Shown: positions 1 to 15,700, numbered from the stretch's first letter. The stretch is DNA of 64,000 nt from Vanilla planifolia (GCA_023846275.1 CM043877.1:14987107-15051106); one strand, 5' to 3'. Made by a program: numbers and translations. The notes: generated by a model from the letters alone, not told the origin.

Positions 1-695
1 AACATGATAATCTTGGGTTTCTCTTGTCAAGAAAATTTGGAAGGAGATAAAAAATAGATTTTAGAACCATGGATATTTCGTGGCAAATTATCCGTGCTTA
101 GATCAAGTTTGATATTCTTACCATTCTTCAATAAAGTCTCCTTCACACCTTCATGCCTAGTTGTTTCTCTTAGCAACTCTTAATGTTTTGAGCACTCAAA
201 CTTCTTGCGTTTCGTTCATTGTCTCGTCACATAGAAGATGGTGGGTTTTTGCTCATGTATTATGTTCTTGTCTTTTGGAGTGTTTATTCAAACTTTTTAG
301 AAGATTATTGCATATTATATCATTTATCTTATTTTTTCTATGTTGGTCTTAACATTATAACAATCTTCTTGAGAAACAAAGCTTTTTTCTTTAACACCAC
401 ATTTTTTGTATTTTTTTATAGTAATATATTGTACAACTTTCTTATGTTCCTTCAAAAAGAAAAAAAATAAATTGGCAATATTTATGTAAAATAATTAACC
501 CTATAAATATAAATAATCATAAAATCCTAAACTCTATAGATAAACATATATGTGTGTGAATATATGCATATATAGTATATGATAAGTTTCTTTCATCATG
601 TTAAGGTTGTTAAGTTATATTGTCTTCTGAACCAATTATGTAGACAATAGCATTATTGGATATAAAAGCTCTTCAAAATCTAGCAATGAACATAC
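1..695 (-). other. Start of CPSF73-II intron 9; no other feature seen
   Basis: AT-rich sequence downstream (minus sense) of the exon 9 donor. I see no exon, RNA gene or recognisable element here. Confidence 0.75.
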
Positions 696-765
696 CAGCC
701 GAAAAATAAATAGGGGCCTCCAAGTTCATACGCTCCCAATAATCATCCAACAAAATACAGAGTTC
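696..765 (-). CDS. CPSF73-II: CPSF73-II exon 9 (last exon inside the window)
   Basis: Acceptor ttttgcag, donor gtatgt. Encodes [20 protein letters not shown], then FSA plus one base of Gly. The next exon (family motif near LTIQANMYYK) is not found in 1-695, so it lies outside the window. Confidence 0.9.
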
Positions 766-3700
766 CTGCAAAATAAAACAATAAAACATTGCCCAAAAAA
801 CTAAGAATTCAAGGTCACCAATAACAAAAAGTATGCAATGTCATTGTCAATCCTTGTCAAGTTGCCAATTAACCACCTTAAGAACTTGACCAGAAAATTT
901 TTACACCTAAGCTCTAAAAAACAAAAACATGCTATCATGAAGCAAAATGCAAATAACATAATGAATTTTTCTTTGCTAATCACAATCAATGCTCCTACAA
1001 TATGAAATTTGTAGAAGTTCAACACTGTAACTAGGAAATCTACTTCCTAATACTATTTATATATCTAGTTACGAATATCACTTCATAGCTTGCTAAAACT
1101 TAAGGTGATATCAATAATTAATCTCTACCATTTATATAATGAGTAAATTTAATCTTTTCCATTCAAAGATTCAGATATGCCTGTGTTCTTTTTATATTAA
1201 GTAAATTATGAATTTGAACCTTAAAGCATTACTCTCTGGTTTGAAGGACAAGACCAAATTCACATAACAAATAATTCATCTCAACATAATCAATGATGCT
1301 ACATCATTAAGTCTATAGAATTTCTCCAATACATAATGGGTTCCACATGTGGGATGCATTTAATGTGTATGGGCACCACAACATTATTATCCTTCCCAAT
1401 GAAATCGGAAATTTAATTCCTAAAATAGTTTTTATACCCGTTTTCTAATATTCCTTTATACCTTTTTAGAGCTCATGCTGATATCAATAATTAATGGCTA
1501 CAATTTATATAATCAGTCAATTTAATCCTTGTCATCCAAGGGTTCAAGTATTCCTATATTTTGCTTTTTAAAAAAAATTATGAGTTATGTTTGGATTTGA
1601 ACCTTAGATCTCTACTCTCAATATAGACAAGGCCAAAACCATATGATCTATAACTCATCTAGTCACAATCAATGCTCCTGTATCATGAACTATGCAAAAG
1701 ATCTCCAATACAGTGCGTTGAGATGTGGGAGGCATTTAATGTGCATGGGCACCATAACAAAATTCTCCTTCCATATAAAACTTTAACTTGGAAATCCAAT
1801 TTCCAAAACTATTTATATATCCAGATACTGACTTCCCATTCACAATTTGATAGCACTTAAATTGATATCAATAATTAATACTTAACATTTATATAATCAA
1901 TCAATTTAATCCTTGCCACTCAAGAGTTTAGCTGTTACTGTGTTTCTTTTTTTAATAGAAAATTATACGTTATGCTCAGATTTGAACCATGAATTTCTAC
2001 TGCCTTGTTGGAAGACAAGCCAAACCCAAATGATATATGACCCATTAGCATGCACCTGTATTCTTTACAATAGTGCAAAGTGGTGTTTCAAACTCCTCAC
2101 CTCTGCTTCAATAGCAGTCAGTGGGATTGATTGATAAAGAAGAACGAAACAAAAATAATAATTCATTGGTAAAGAGCATTGATTCAAGTAGACTGGTTGT
2201 CCCTGAATAGTCTTTGTGGACAAAAACATTGTATGAAGAATACAAATCTCTATCCCGGAAAAGGAAGACTATTGTCAGATCTAGCAATTATAATATCATC
2301 ACAAATATATAAAATATCCCCCTTCAGTTTCAAGTACCTGGGCTCTTCCTAAAGCAAATGTTGGAATTAGAACTTTGCCTCCTGATGCAACGCATTTGTG
2401 AACCTAAAAACAACATTTTCAAAATATCAAACAAACAGCATTCCCAATAGAAATAAAAAAATAATATACAGGCATGTGAAGCAATCAAAATTTAATGCAT
2501 CTAAAGAACAAAAAGAGCTGGAAAAATTAAAGGTACATCCTTGCAAATAAAAAAATTAAATATATAGCACATAATGTGACATAGTCATAGTATTGGCTTC
2601 CAGAACAAATGTCTATCCTCCATTTTAACCTTTTGTGTTTAACCAAAATCATCATGAGTAGGTTCAAACTCTTTCACACCAAAAAGGAGCAACTGACACA
2701 ATGAAATTTAAAGTAAACTACTTATCCATAGTTAGCACAATGAGCTTCTCAATTCAGCATTTTGATAGCCCAACTTGGAGCTCTTTGAGAACCTGCTGTA
2801 GTTTTGACATGCTCATATAGAGATATATTATTCCCAGATTCAAAAAGAGTTTGCTTGTTCAACATGACAGAACCATATAGACACCCGCTTAACATGGTCT
2901 GCTTCAAACATTATAACATCATTAAACAAATTAGCTAGTACAGAATCCATGACGGAAATAGTCAGCTTTTTTGACTTCATAGTCTGGTTTAATCCGCATG
3001 GCACACAAGCTAATGTCTGCCTGATAATGTCTTGCTCGATAAAACTCATCAATTCGCAAAAAAAACAACAGGTATCTTAAACTACAATCAAATGAAGGGA
3101 GGGTAGATGCAAATCAACAAACTACAAGGTAATAACACAGCATATGCCAATGTTTTCAATAACAGATCCAACAAAATTAAATGGTAAAACATAAAACTTG
3201 AAACAAGTTAGTCTACTTACAGCCTTTAAGAACTCCCTTTCTCGTGCATACTTTGAATCTCGAATGGTTGTTGCATAAGTAGATCTTCAAACGAAAAATA
3301 TAGAACTAAGATAGTAATTAATCATAATGAAAATACATGTTATGGAGAAAGTGCCTACTGATTTAATGTTACCAAACAAAATTGTAAGTTTCAATCCAAA
3401 GATAGTTTCAGTCATTTCCATTATAAATATTTTAGAATCCTGAAATAATCCAGAGCTTATGGGATGAGGTTCTAGTTTAAAACGCTTTATATCGAGTCTT
3501 ATACATTTGGCAGTTTCGCTTTGCATATTCTTTGTTCAATGTTTTGATTTTTCCTTTGAATATTTTTCTATGCTTAGTATGGTCCGCCTGTACATTCCCA
3601 TTGTAAAGCATCCTAGCAATCTTTACTGCTATATACTGTGACATCTATCAATAGAATAAGTATAATTGGAAAACTCCCTGACAAATACAACTGTTTCATG

Positions 3701-6700
3701 ATATTAAATCCAGAACAGCTACTAATGTGCATTTTTCTCTCACCTGTCTTATTTAATTCGAGAAGGTTCCTTTTGGCATCCAATGCCAACACCCATTCAA
3801 CGGCAGAATCCCCCTCATACTCTATATAGTATTAAGCCCACCAACAAATACCCACTCCCTCCAAATTATAGGGCACAAACTTAATAAAGCCAATCTTTGA
3901 GAATAATTCCAATAGTTTATGCTTGTAGTAAAAAGGAAGGGTATGAGATTGGTTACAACAATAGTGCTATGTTAATGCCTCCATCAATAGCAGACAATTA
4001 TACCCTTTAAAAGACAGACAACTCCAATATATGGCATGACTCATCAACTTAATGGAGCCAAAGATTGGAAGAACTTACAAACTTTACAAAACCACAGAAA
4101 ATATGGAATGAGGTACAGAAATTTTATTTCGATTTTTAGAAAACACTAAAGGATATTTCAAAATCTGCTCCTCTGCAGAAAACTTATAAGAAGCAAAGTA
4201 TTGACTGAACTTTGGCAAGAAATGAAGCTTTCCTATGACCCAAATTGGCATAGTATCAAAGAGGAGAGAAAAGATAGGGACCATGGTGAAGTTTGGGGTT
4301 GTCTATTAGGTAAAAAGCCTCTTTTCCCCTATTCACAAATTACTTGCACATATTAGACAAAAAGAAAGCAGTCAAATGGTAGCCCTGCATACCTTGTAAA
4401 ACCTATGAGCTTTAGCTTATAAAAGTCTGCCTTAGCAGCAACCAGAAGTGATTCTACAAAAAAAATAAAAAAAAATCTAGGAGCAAAATGTGGCTCGACC
4501 ATTGCAACAGGACTAACCACACAAGAAATAGGAGATTCAAGGAAAACCAGAAAAGTAAGCCACAGAGCCAAAGAGAACAAATGAGACTATATTACCATTG
4601 GGTTAGCCACTGGACCTGATCAACCATATTCTACTGCTCCATACAATGTGAACCAAATGGAAATGACAAGGACTAGCTTGAACAGGTGCAACATGTCAAC
4701 AAATTATGACTCTCCTATGCCTGTTGCAATAGCATCTATCTCTAACCTTTAGAGCCTGTTGCAATAGCATCTACCTCTAACCTTCGTGTCACATAAATTC
4801 ACAGACAACTATGAGATTATTGACATCAAGGCCTCTAGCCAAATGACTAGCTACGTGGGCCTCTGTTGTATCCATTAGGAAAACTATTGCTATTTACTGT
4901 CATATTTCAGTCTTCAAATTAATCATGAAAAGTCTATGATTATGTTTAGTAATGGGATGGTCCCTAAGAAAAAGAAATGGATTGCAACTAAATTCAGGAT
5001 AAGATAACCTTCCAAAGTCAAATACTTGGATATTCTCAAAGGTGCGAGGCATCTATAGGCATCGGATTTTATGCATCTTACCCAATCAGTCGCTGCCCGG
5101 ATATCTTCTTAGCGCACTTATCACCTATCGTTGGCCGTCAATATTGTTTTGGCCAACTTAGTACTTTCTTCTTTACCAATGTTTAACATTTCTCATTTTA
5201 TTGTGCCCATGTAGACTATACATGAGATTGAATACTTAATCAAAGCCTTGTTATGATACTTCACATAACCACCATTCAATTCATTGACTAAGCTACTGTC
5301 ACTAGGCCCAAGGACTATTGAGGCTTCGGTCATTATCACCTGATTCCTTGGTAGATCTTCCCAGTTATGCGCAAGTATGACACTTACTTTGGGTCAAGTC
5401 TCTTCATTCCAAGTATGGCAAACGTCCCAACCTTTTTGAGTACCACAGAGGTGATTTTATGGTATAGAGAATCTTTTGTCGAGCCGATAATTATGCATGC
5501 GTCAATAATGTGTGGTGCATTAATGATGGTTAGAAATGTTTCACTCTTCAAGACAATCGGCTTGATCCCAGAGCTATTTTATAATTTCTTACCATGATCA
5601 CCATGGACACTCTTACCTCAGAGCATCCAACGAATTGTTTGGACTCTAACAAGAAGAGGCATGTGGACAAACTCTCTCTTTCCATTAGTCCCCCATCTTG
5701 TGGAGCGCATTGTTCTGTCTCCTTGAGCACCGAAAAAGTCGAGATATATTGGTTTTGTGCTTTCTGGGAGCATCAACTCTCTCATCACGTGTATGTCATT
5801 ATGTCGTACCTACTTGGGTTTGGCTTACTACCCAATGGATGGGTCTCTCATTTGATCGTCCATGGTACCATTCTTGTACTTAGGATCTTGAGCATGTCTT
5901 ATGGAGCAGTCAGTTGGTTCGACAGTTCTGGGAGTGCTTATTTCTTATGGAGGGCGGCGTGATTAGATTCCTAGCCTCCGCGAAGCTGTTGGGTTGGATG
6001 CAACACTCATAATGTCACACCTTTAATTTTCATAGAGTTTTAATTACAGCTTTTGCATTGTACCTTATTTGAAAGAACCGTAACTATTGGATTCATGCCA
6101 AACTAGTCTCCTTGATTGTGATCATCTTCAAATCGATTCTTCAGCTTACTAGACAATCTCCTTTAGATGGTTGGGACTTCCCTGAACCATAACTATCAGA
6201 TTCATGCCAAAGTAACCTCCTTGGTCACAATTATCCACAAATCGATTCTTTAGCTCACTAAACAATAGCCTTTATATGGTCGGCACTTTGGGGACCAGCT
6301 GCAGCTATTGGCCCCCATGCCACACACTTTTCATTGGTTCCTTCCACCCCTGGATTCGATTAAAATCAATCGTGATGCAAATGTTTAAGATTATGGTAGA
6401 GCTGGAGTTAGTTTTATCATTAGAAATCATTGTGAGAGGCCTCTTTTGAATAAGGGATAGACTGGGTTCTTTGCATCTAGATTGGCTATGGAAGACGCAA
6501 TTCTTGCTACTATTTCAAGTGTGTCCTATCAGTTGTCACACTCGTTGAGGATTTGAATTGAGTCTGATTCTTCTAAGGCTACCTCCTCCCTTAGGTGGGC
6601 AAAGACCTCATATTATGAAAGGTGAACCTTTTCGACATGCCTTGTGGGACATCAGATGCTTCAAAGATATCAAGATTACACACTCTAAGAGAGGATAACT

Positions 6701-9700
6701 CTGTGGTCAACTAAATTGCTAAAGCTACTACTTTATATGATTTTAGCCAGGGAACATTCATTTTCCAACCCAAAACAACTAAATGTTCTTCATGTCTCAT
6801 ATCACAATGCAAACTCCTTTTTATTATTTTGACTAAGGATAATAGTTATGACAAAATTTTGAACTCGTCATTTTTTATGGTAAATGTTACGACAATTGAC
6901 AATGCTAAAAAGCAAAGCGACCTATAATATGAACAAAAATGGGTTCCTTAAATACTCAACTCTTTCTCATCTCTCTGTCTACAAATTCTACTTGTGATGT
7001 CATAGGCATCGACATCATGGTCAACATAGCCATGGGTATGTTAAAGAACAACAACTGAATTTATTCAACAATAAAAAAACATGACATATTGATGTAAACA
7101 TTACATTTATACTAAATAATCCCAAATTCATCATCCTTCTCACAAATCAAACCTTCATAACTATTTCACCTTGTTCATAATGGCATATAAGGACTAATAA
7201 GGAGTGATAAAATTGCATTAGGAATGAAAATCACTCATTAATCAATTGCAAATTGAGCTGAACCAAATTCGAATAAAATAACTCAAATATAATCATGAGT
7301 CATCAATCTTTACTCGACCAAGCTTAGGTTCGGTTTTTACACCATGCTAGCTTGATTTTGAACTAACTATACACACACACACATACTTAAATATATATAT
7401 ATATATATATATATAACTTAATTATGGTTAAAAATGGGTTAACCTAATGAATAGTCATACTTTCATCATGTACCAAGGTAATATAATCTCACGTTCAAAA
7501 CCCACCTTCAACATTTTTTGAACTATTTTTGAACCATTTAATTAATATTTGACAATTGATATTCATCCACTCAAACCCTTGTATGCTATTTTCTGGGTCA
7601 ATGAATAATGATCAGATAGTCCAAACCAACCCAATGATTATATAAAACCCAATTTCTTTCATCAGTCCACACTTTGCTCGCTTAATCACTCTAAACCTAA
7701 TCTTGCTCACTTAGTCAATCATTATAAACTCTCCTTGGCTTTTCTTAAAGCAACACGGTCGCCTAATTCCACCAAACTACACTATACGATTGTGCTTATT
7801 CTTCCATTCCTTCCAACACCATCTATCTCCAACTTGAGGCTTTCAACAATCATCTTCAATTAGGGATTTCTTATGTTTCTAGATCTACAAAGTGATTTTT
7901 TTGCATATCTGCCAATCGATTAAAGTTCCTAGCTTCCTTTTTGTTATTCTTATAGACCCATAAGTTAATATTTTTTCTCTAATACTTTTGCTACAAGTAG
8001 CCCATAAGAAGGCTAGGTCCATAAGTTACGATTGCTTGTTTTTCTTGTAGATCCATTAAGTGTTTTTCTCTCCTCTTATACCTTTGCCCATGTATTGTAT
8101 GTTATGGTTTTGATCTCCTACTTATGTTTTCTACTTTTCTAGCCATAGATTAGAGTTAGTTTATTTGTCTTAATGCACAAGTCCTTACATGCAAGGCATC
8201 TAATACTAAGTTTTTCGAGATAAAGTGAGTATCTTTTTTAACGTTTTTGTTCTTACACCTCTATGTTATGATTTAAATCTTCCATTTGTATGCTCTACTT
8301 TCATACCCTAGAATATGGTTAGATTATTCATTTCAATGCATGAACTCGTGTTCAACTCTTGCTTTTTTCATCAATGTTCTTAAATGCATAAGCTCATGTT
8401 CTTTCATGTATGACATCAATCTTTTACCAAACACTTCGTTCTACTTTTGCTCTTGCTTTTATACATGTAAGTGATTCTTGTTCTTTCATTTATATTATTA
8501 TCTTAATCAATTGCTCTTAACCATAGAAATTATAAGAGCTGACTATTGGAGATCTTTAACATTAGTGCACTATTTTGTCTACTGATGTCAAACGATGGCT
8601 TGTCTACTGCTCTTGCTTTCCGTTTGTAAGCAGCACCTTCGAATCTATTGGTTTGATTTTTTGGTATGCTAATCCATTGAGTTATTTAGTGCACTATTTT
8701 CTTTTATTGTAAATAGTAGCACTGAAATTTTTATGAGAACAAACATAGCATTTGGTTTTAAACGGTGATGCAGCACCTTTCATCACCCTAACTGTTGATG
8801 GTGGACTTGATTGTTTGACCTTGTGAATTTTTTGTTCTTTGATATAGAATTTTTTGAGATATTGTGTTAATGTTTCTTTAAAAAAAACTGTGTGCTTAAT
8901 ACATTTAATTATAACAAAAACTACTAGAAACTATGCCTTTTTAAAATGAACCTCCAATAATCCTTGCGGTTTGAACCCAAGCCCATTTATTACCAAATGA
9001 CTTGTACCAGGTTGAACAGCTGCCAAAAAGTAACTTCACTAAACATAAATAATTTCATGAATCTATTTCTATTTGCTTAGTTGTTATTTGTATTTTCATT
9101 AATGTCTCTAACTTTGACATATCAGGTTAATGGATTCAGAATCCAGATCTTCAAATTCCTGTTTGTATTGGTGAAAACCCACATCAATACTCATTTAAAA
9201 AAAAATGCACCTGTATAATTTTTTTTTTCATTGAACTCTGAAGAATTATTTGAACCATTGTAATTTGGATGTAGCATTCTATGTAATATAAAATTAGTTT
9301 CCCAGCAAATGATTTTATAACACTTCAAATTTTTCAATTTTTTTATTCAAAAAATCTTTCTCAAGTTGACTTTAACTTTTCTTGGGCCAATCCAAGATAA
9401 ATCAAATTTAACTTGAGCTGACTTGAAACGAAACCATTTCAATTTTGAACTGTCAATTTCCTAAAACCTCACAAGGACTTGTTCATAAGTTTCATTGATA
9501 GCCACACTCATTCAACGTTAGGTGTATGTAATATAAGAAAAAGTAATCCTGTTCCATATTCCAACAAGCTCACAAGCTATTTGCAAAAATACTTTTCCAA
9601 CCTTTGCTCACACACTTCAAATTTATAATACAAGTGAATGCTTTGCTCAAGAAGAAAACCAATATCTCCTTGATAAAGACAGTTCAACAAAGCTCATGCC

Positions 9701-12700
9701 CCTATAGTCACAACAAAATGGGATTGCAGAATGAACAAACCATCTTCTTTAGTTTACAAGATTTGATATGTTTACCCAAAAAGTTTCCACACTTCTGTTT
9801 AGCTGAGTCTAATCTTATTATTTCATGCCTCATATACAATTTCCCTTCAAAATCTCCCAAATTTTGTATATTTTTTAGTTGTTTAATTCAAGTTTTTTCC
9901 TAAAAATGATTTCTAATCTCTGAAGCTATGTAATGACAATAATCTGCCATAAGTATTGTCCATTATACCATTCAACATGAAATGAAACAAAGATTAATAG
10001 GAACTAATCAAGCCAGAAATTGAGGAGAGAGAAGCCAACCCCTACTTCCCTACAAAAATACAAGAACCTGTTATTGTATCGCAGCTCTATTGAAATCAAG
10101 AATTGAAGACCTCACAGCCAAGTTAAGAATAATTGGCACGATATCCAACATTAAGGGGAGTGCTAAAATTCAAAAAATAAATCCAAATTCAAAAAATAAA
10201 TCCAAATTTTAAGATATCTGGTTTAGATCATTATGTTGCCTTATATTTGACCATCTTTGTTTGGTAGTTGCTACATTCATTAGAGAAATAAGTATTCAGA
10301 CACAAATTACCATATGAAATAAAGAAGCAGTCCACTGTTGAATTGTTAACAATTTTTTTGTAGAACATTTTTACTTTGACTAAAATTTTGACAACAAAGT
10401 CTATCAAATGCAGCAAAATTTTTTTCAATCGTAAAACTGTATGTATGAGATTTAAACATGAGTGATTATGTGCATAAATATTATGAAATAAAGGAGAAAC
10501 AAATTATTCCTGATCAAGCTTATGCATTTCATTGCATGCAATAACCGCTACAAGGAACATCACAACATCTTGCTATGGGATAAAACGAAAATGCATTTTC
10601 TGTCATTGTTTTATCAAACAAGGGAAAAGACAATGTTTGAGCAAAAGAACATATTCTAATTGGATCAAATTGATTCCATGAATGATTTAAAAAAAAAATA
10701 GACCCAACTAAGAGTCATAAGTCTGAGCTGTTCCAACATGTCAATAACAAGGAAACAAATTGCGGTTTCTATCTTTTGTACAAAAGTTATCAAATTAAAT
10801 AGTAATAAAATGTTTTCTTCCATACTCTGTTATTAGAAGATCCAACTCTAAGCAATCAATCTGAGCTGCTCCAAGGTGTCTATCAGGTGTCATATTATAA
10901 TCTCCAGTATACACCATTGCACTTCCCCCAACTTTCGCATAAATCATAACAGCACCGAGAACCTTTGGTAATACTTTCCAGTTAAAAATCATGCATTAGC
11001 CAAGAGAAAATAACCAAGTACAAGGATAAACAAAATAATAACAAATACATAGTAATCTCATACAAGGGACTGCAAACAAAATTATTTGGAGAATCATTCA
11101 GCAGACATATCAACATATAGTTAGATCAGCTTGTGAAGGAAAAAAAGAAAGTAAGCAAGAAAGATTTCCCAAGTATTTTGCAATCACTACTAAACCCTAT
11201 CAAAAATATACTACGAATTGAAAACAATTTCCAAGAATATAAAGTTCAATAAGTTAACAGTTGACAAAACAGACTGCCATAAGACTATCCATGTAGTCAA
11301 CCCACTAAGTGGATTAAGAATAAACTTTGCTATATAGAATGTTAAGAGATCATAATTCATATAGTACGAAAATGGCGCCAAATTACTAAATGGGAAAGGG
11401 GAATCAAACATCTCAAATAGATAGCTTAACGAGCTTCTCTCTAAACGAGATAAGAAAAAATATACCCTGATAATCCTCCAGAAAGGTTATCACCATGTAA
11501 ACTTTCATTGATCACTAGTTGGAAGCCGTTTTTGATAAATAGAGTTTGGCAATCATGGTTTTATTTGAAATATAATTAACAGCTATCCAAATAAATAAAA
11601 TAGAACATGAGAATATTGTCCAAGTGATAGTCATATCAACAGTTTGAAAGCAAGTGATGTCCAGCTCTAAACTATTAAAAGAAAAGATAGTTTTAAAGTT
11701 CTATCACAAATATCTGATGATGAAAAACAAAGTAGATATCCCTACTAAAGTTGGGAGATATTCAAACATACTTAGAAGGCTCTTGTGGGATTTATAATTT
11801 ATATAACCAAGGTTTGAAAAATAAAAATATTGTCATCAATAACGAAGGACCTCTCATAACATCTCCAAAATTATAAAATAATTAATTCTTATTAATGTTC
11901 TGAGAACAATCTATAAGCACATAAACTATCTCATAAAATATGTCAAGATGAATTAAAAATTTATTTTAAAATATAAAAATAAATATATATAAGTGAAAAG
12001 AGCTCGTCAAGACGAGACAACAATATTTATTTTGTCTCAATTTGGAATTATTGCAAATTGATTAAGTTAAGAATAATTAAAAAATAAAATATTAAATAAA
12101 AAATATTATATTATACATATAAACTAATCCCTACCCAACCCAACTCTCTCAAGCTAACGCCCTTGACCCCGACCCTTCTCCCTCTCTGGCTTAAGTTTGC
12201 AGCAAAACCCTAAGCCTAATCTCTCCCCTCATCACATCACCACTTGTTGTCGTTTGGCCAACGAGATGCCATGAAGAAGGTAGTAACGGTTTTGCAGCGT
12301 CAACAAGGATACTCTGTGAGTTCTCGAAGATACTAAAAACTCTATTTCGTGCCTATGCTCTTGATTTTCCCTATTTTCAATAGGGATTAGTGAATAAGAA
12401 GCCCCCGCTAAACCTTAATCTTCCTTTCAGGTTGATAGAAGGGGAAGCACCGGTAGATCTCATGGCTAAGACTTGGAAATAGTAATTAAGAAAGAAAAGA
12501 GGAGAAGAGAGCTGGAGAGAGAGAGAAAGAAAAAAGGAGATATGAAAACCCAAGAGAAATAAGAAAAGAGAGAAAAGGAGAGGACCTGGTTTATGAGAGA
12601 GAAAGAAGAAAAAAAGAAAAGAAAATAGAAGAGAAACGAGCATGAAAAGAAAAGGAGATGAGAGAAAGAGAATAGAGAGAGAAGGAGAAAAACTGAGAAT

Positions 12701-15700
12701 CAACTTCCATAAAAAAATTGTTTTATTTCAAGAAGGAAGCTAACACTTTATGACACTTTATGATACCCCTAAAGCACAAAAATTTGGGAGATTGAAAAAA
12801 AGAACTACATCTTAAGGAGGGTGAACTCACTTTAGTATGATATTGTGCATTTGTTGTAATATTTTAGTATCATCATATCATAGGGTGATCATTTGAACAT
12901 GTTGTGAATATCTTATATAATGATGCATGATATTAGATTTGTCGATAGACAATATGATATCTATCTATACGCATAACATGTAATGATATATGCTTAAACT
13001 TAAACTTATATTCTTATTAATAAATAATATCTATAAACTAAGCAATGGTTGTTGTACTGAATAACATGAATTTATGAATTATGTATAATGCCACTAAACA
13101 ATTCTAAGGTGAGTGATACTATTGCATCAGCATGCAAACATTGTAAAAGAAAGTGCAATACATGTTGAGCAAGTAAACAATGGAGAATGAAATGCATTAC
13201 ATGTTGAACATATAAGCATTGAAAAATAATGTGCATTACATCTTAGACAAGCAAGCGTCATAAAATAATAACATAACATGTTGATTATAGTGGCGTGACG
13301 AAATAAGCATTATAATATTGATCATCAAAGCATGTCATTATGATAAGCATCGCATGATGATTACACAAGCTTTGGACATTGATTAGCTTTGCATGTAAGT
13401 TGTGCAAGAGAAAAGAAATATATGATAATTGCAAAAGAATATCATTGAAAAGTTAAGTAACGACTAATGAGAAATGTGAAATAAAAAGGGATGAAAAAAG
13501 TTGTTGAAATATAAAAGATAGAATCAGTGAGCCATATGAAAGAGAAAATAGCTAATAAAAAATTCTAACATGTGGAGTTTCTTTAAAACTAAGAACCACT
13601 TCAAAGTGGGGCACCTGGTTGACTACTAAAGAAAAATGACAACAAAACAAAGTCTATCGTAAGAATACAACTTAGTTAAAAGAAAATGACCAGTAAGAAA
13701 AATCATATGAATTAAGAAAGAGTGTATTACATGACTTTATATTCCATGTTTTTAAAAGCAAGCAAGAATGATTTCTCAAGTATTTTACAATCACTACTAA
13801 AACTTATCAAAAATATACCACGAATTTAAAACAATTTCCAAAAGTATAAAATCCAATAAGTTAACACTTGACAAAATAGACTGACATAAGATCATCCATA
13901 TAGTCAACCCATTAAGTGGATTAAGAATAAACTTTGCTCTATAAAATGTTAAGTGATCATAATTCAAATAGTATGAAAATGGTGCCCAAATTCTAAATGA
14001 CAGATGGTATTAACTAAGGAGGCATGCCTTTTAAAAAGGGAAAAAGGAATCAACCATCTCAAATGGATAGATTAACTAGCTTCTCTCTAAAAGAGATACG
14101 AAAAAATACATACTGATAATCCTCCAAGAAGGTTATCACCATGTAAACTTTCATTGATCACCAGTTGGAAGCCATTTCTGATAAATAGAGATATAAAGTC
14201 ATGGTTTTATTTGAAATATAATTAACAACTGTGCAAATAAATAAAATAAAACATGAGAATATTATCCAAAAAAAAGGTCATATCAATAGTTTGAAAGCAA
14301 GTGATGTCCTACTCTATATTATTAAAAGAAAAGATAGTTTGAAGATTCTATCATAAATGTTTGATGATGAAAAACAAAGAAGATATTCCTACTAAAGTTG
14401 GGAGATATTCAAACATACTTGGTAGGCTCCTATGGGATTTATAATTTATATAACCAAAAGGTTTGAAAAATGAAAATATTGTCATCAATAACGAAGGATC
14501 TCTCGTAACATCTCCAAAGTTGTAAAATAATTAATTCGTATTAACGTTCTGAGAACAATTTGTAAGCATAAGAAACCATCTCATAAAATGTGCCAAAATG
14601 AATTGAAAATAAAGTATTTTAAAATATAAAAATAAATATATAAGTAGAAAGAGCTCATCGAAATAAGTACAACAATGTTTGTTTTGTCTCAATTATAGTT
14701 TGCTTGGAATTATTATAAATTTTTAAGTTAAGAATAATTAAAAAAATAAAATATTAAATAAAAATATTATATTATATATATATACTCTAATAAACTAATC
14801 CCCACCCAACTCAACTCTCTCATGACCTTAACCTCAACTCTTCTCCCTCTCTCGCTTAAGTCTGCAAAAAAACCCTAAGCCTAATCTATCCCCACATCAC
14901 CTCACCACTTGTTGTCATTTGACCAACGAGATGCCATGAAGAAGGAAGCAGCGGTTTTGCAGCATTAACATGGATGCTCCATGAGTTCTCAAAGATAAAA
15001 AAAAAATCCATTTCATGCCTATGCTCCCAATTTTCCCTATTTTCAATAGGGATTGGTGAATAAGAAGCCCTCGCCAAGCCTTCATCTTCCTTTTGGGTTG
15101 ATCGAAGGGGAAGCACTGGCAAACCTCAAAGTTAAGACTTGGAAAAGAGGAAGAGAGAGGTGGAGAAAGAGAAAGAAGAAAGGAGATATGGAGAACCCAA
15201 GAGAAATAAGAAAAGAGAGAAAACGAGATGATCTGATTGATGAGAGAGAAAGAAGAAAAGAAGATAGAAGCCAAACGTGCAAGAAAAGAAAAAGAGACGA
15301 GAGAAAGAATGTCGAGAGATCGAGAGAGAGAGAGAGATTAGAAATAAGGAACTTCATCTTAAGGATTGTGAAATCACTTTAGTATGATATTGTGCACTTA
15401 TTGTAATATCTTAAGTATTATCATGTTATAAGAAATCTCACTTGAACATATTGTGAATATTTGATGTAATGACATGATATTAGATGTCATACGTAGATTG
15501 ATGTAATATTTATCTATACACATAAAATGTAATGATATATACTTGAACTTAACTTATATTATTATTGATAAATAATATCCATAAAGTAAGCGATTGTTGT
15601 TGCACTAAATAACCTGAATTTATGAATTATATGTAATATCTAAAGAAAGAATCTACGAGTCATGTGAAAAAGAAAATAGCTAATAAAAAAATTCTAGCAC

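Larger units (their letters stand above)
3285..10825 (-). other. CPSF73-II intron 6 (7.5 kb)
   Basis: Holds a decayed LINE on the opposite strand (about 4925-6760), an AC/AT microsatellite near 7370-7415, a diverged tandem duplication near 8085-8440 and a short 19-bp tandem repeat near 10165-10208. The remainder is AT-rich sequence in which I recognise nothing. Confidence 0.8.
11153..13750. repeat. Large direct duplication, copy 1
   Basis: Starts at aagcaagaaagatttcccaa and is colinear with copy 2 (13757-15890) over almost its whole length. Shared segments: the tract around 11220-11520, a block around 12120-12480 containing ccctaagcctaatct, the GA-rich tract, and the sequence from about 12815 (actttagtatgatattgtgc) to 13090. 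About 400 bp (13095-13500) has no counterpart in copy 2. Confidence 0.88.

Noticed and set aside
2840..3052. Minus-strand ORF as an extra CPSF73-II exon
   Set aside because: Exons 7 and 8 join directly in phase (FLKA-VHKCV) as in the family, so this ORF is intronic.
5594..5962. 122-codon ORF as a gene
   Set aside because: It lies between the reverse transcriptase tail and RNase H domain of a decayed LINE and reads as degraded linker sequence.
15053..15382. Arg/Glu/Lys-rich ORF and overlapping reverse ORFs (14886-15357) as genes
   Set aside because: They arise from a GA-rich low-complexity tract duplicated within a CPSF73-II intron. The same applies to 12377-12703 and 16282-16637.
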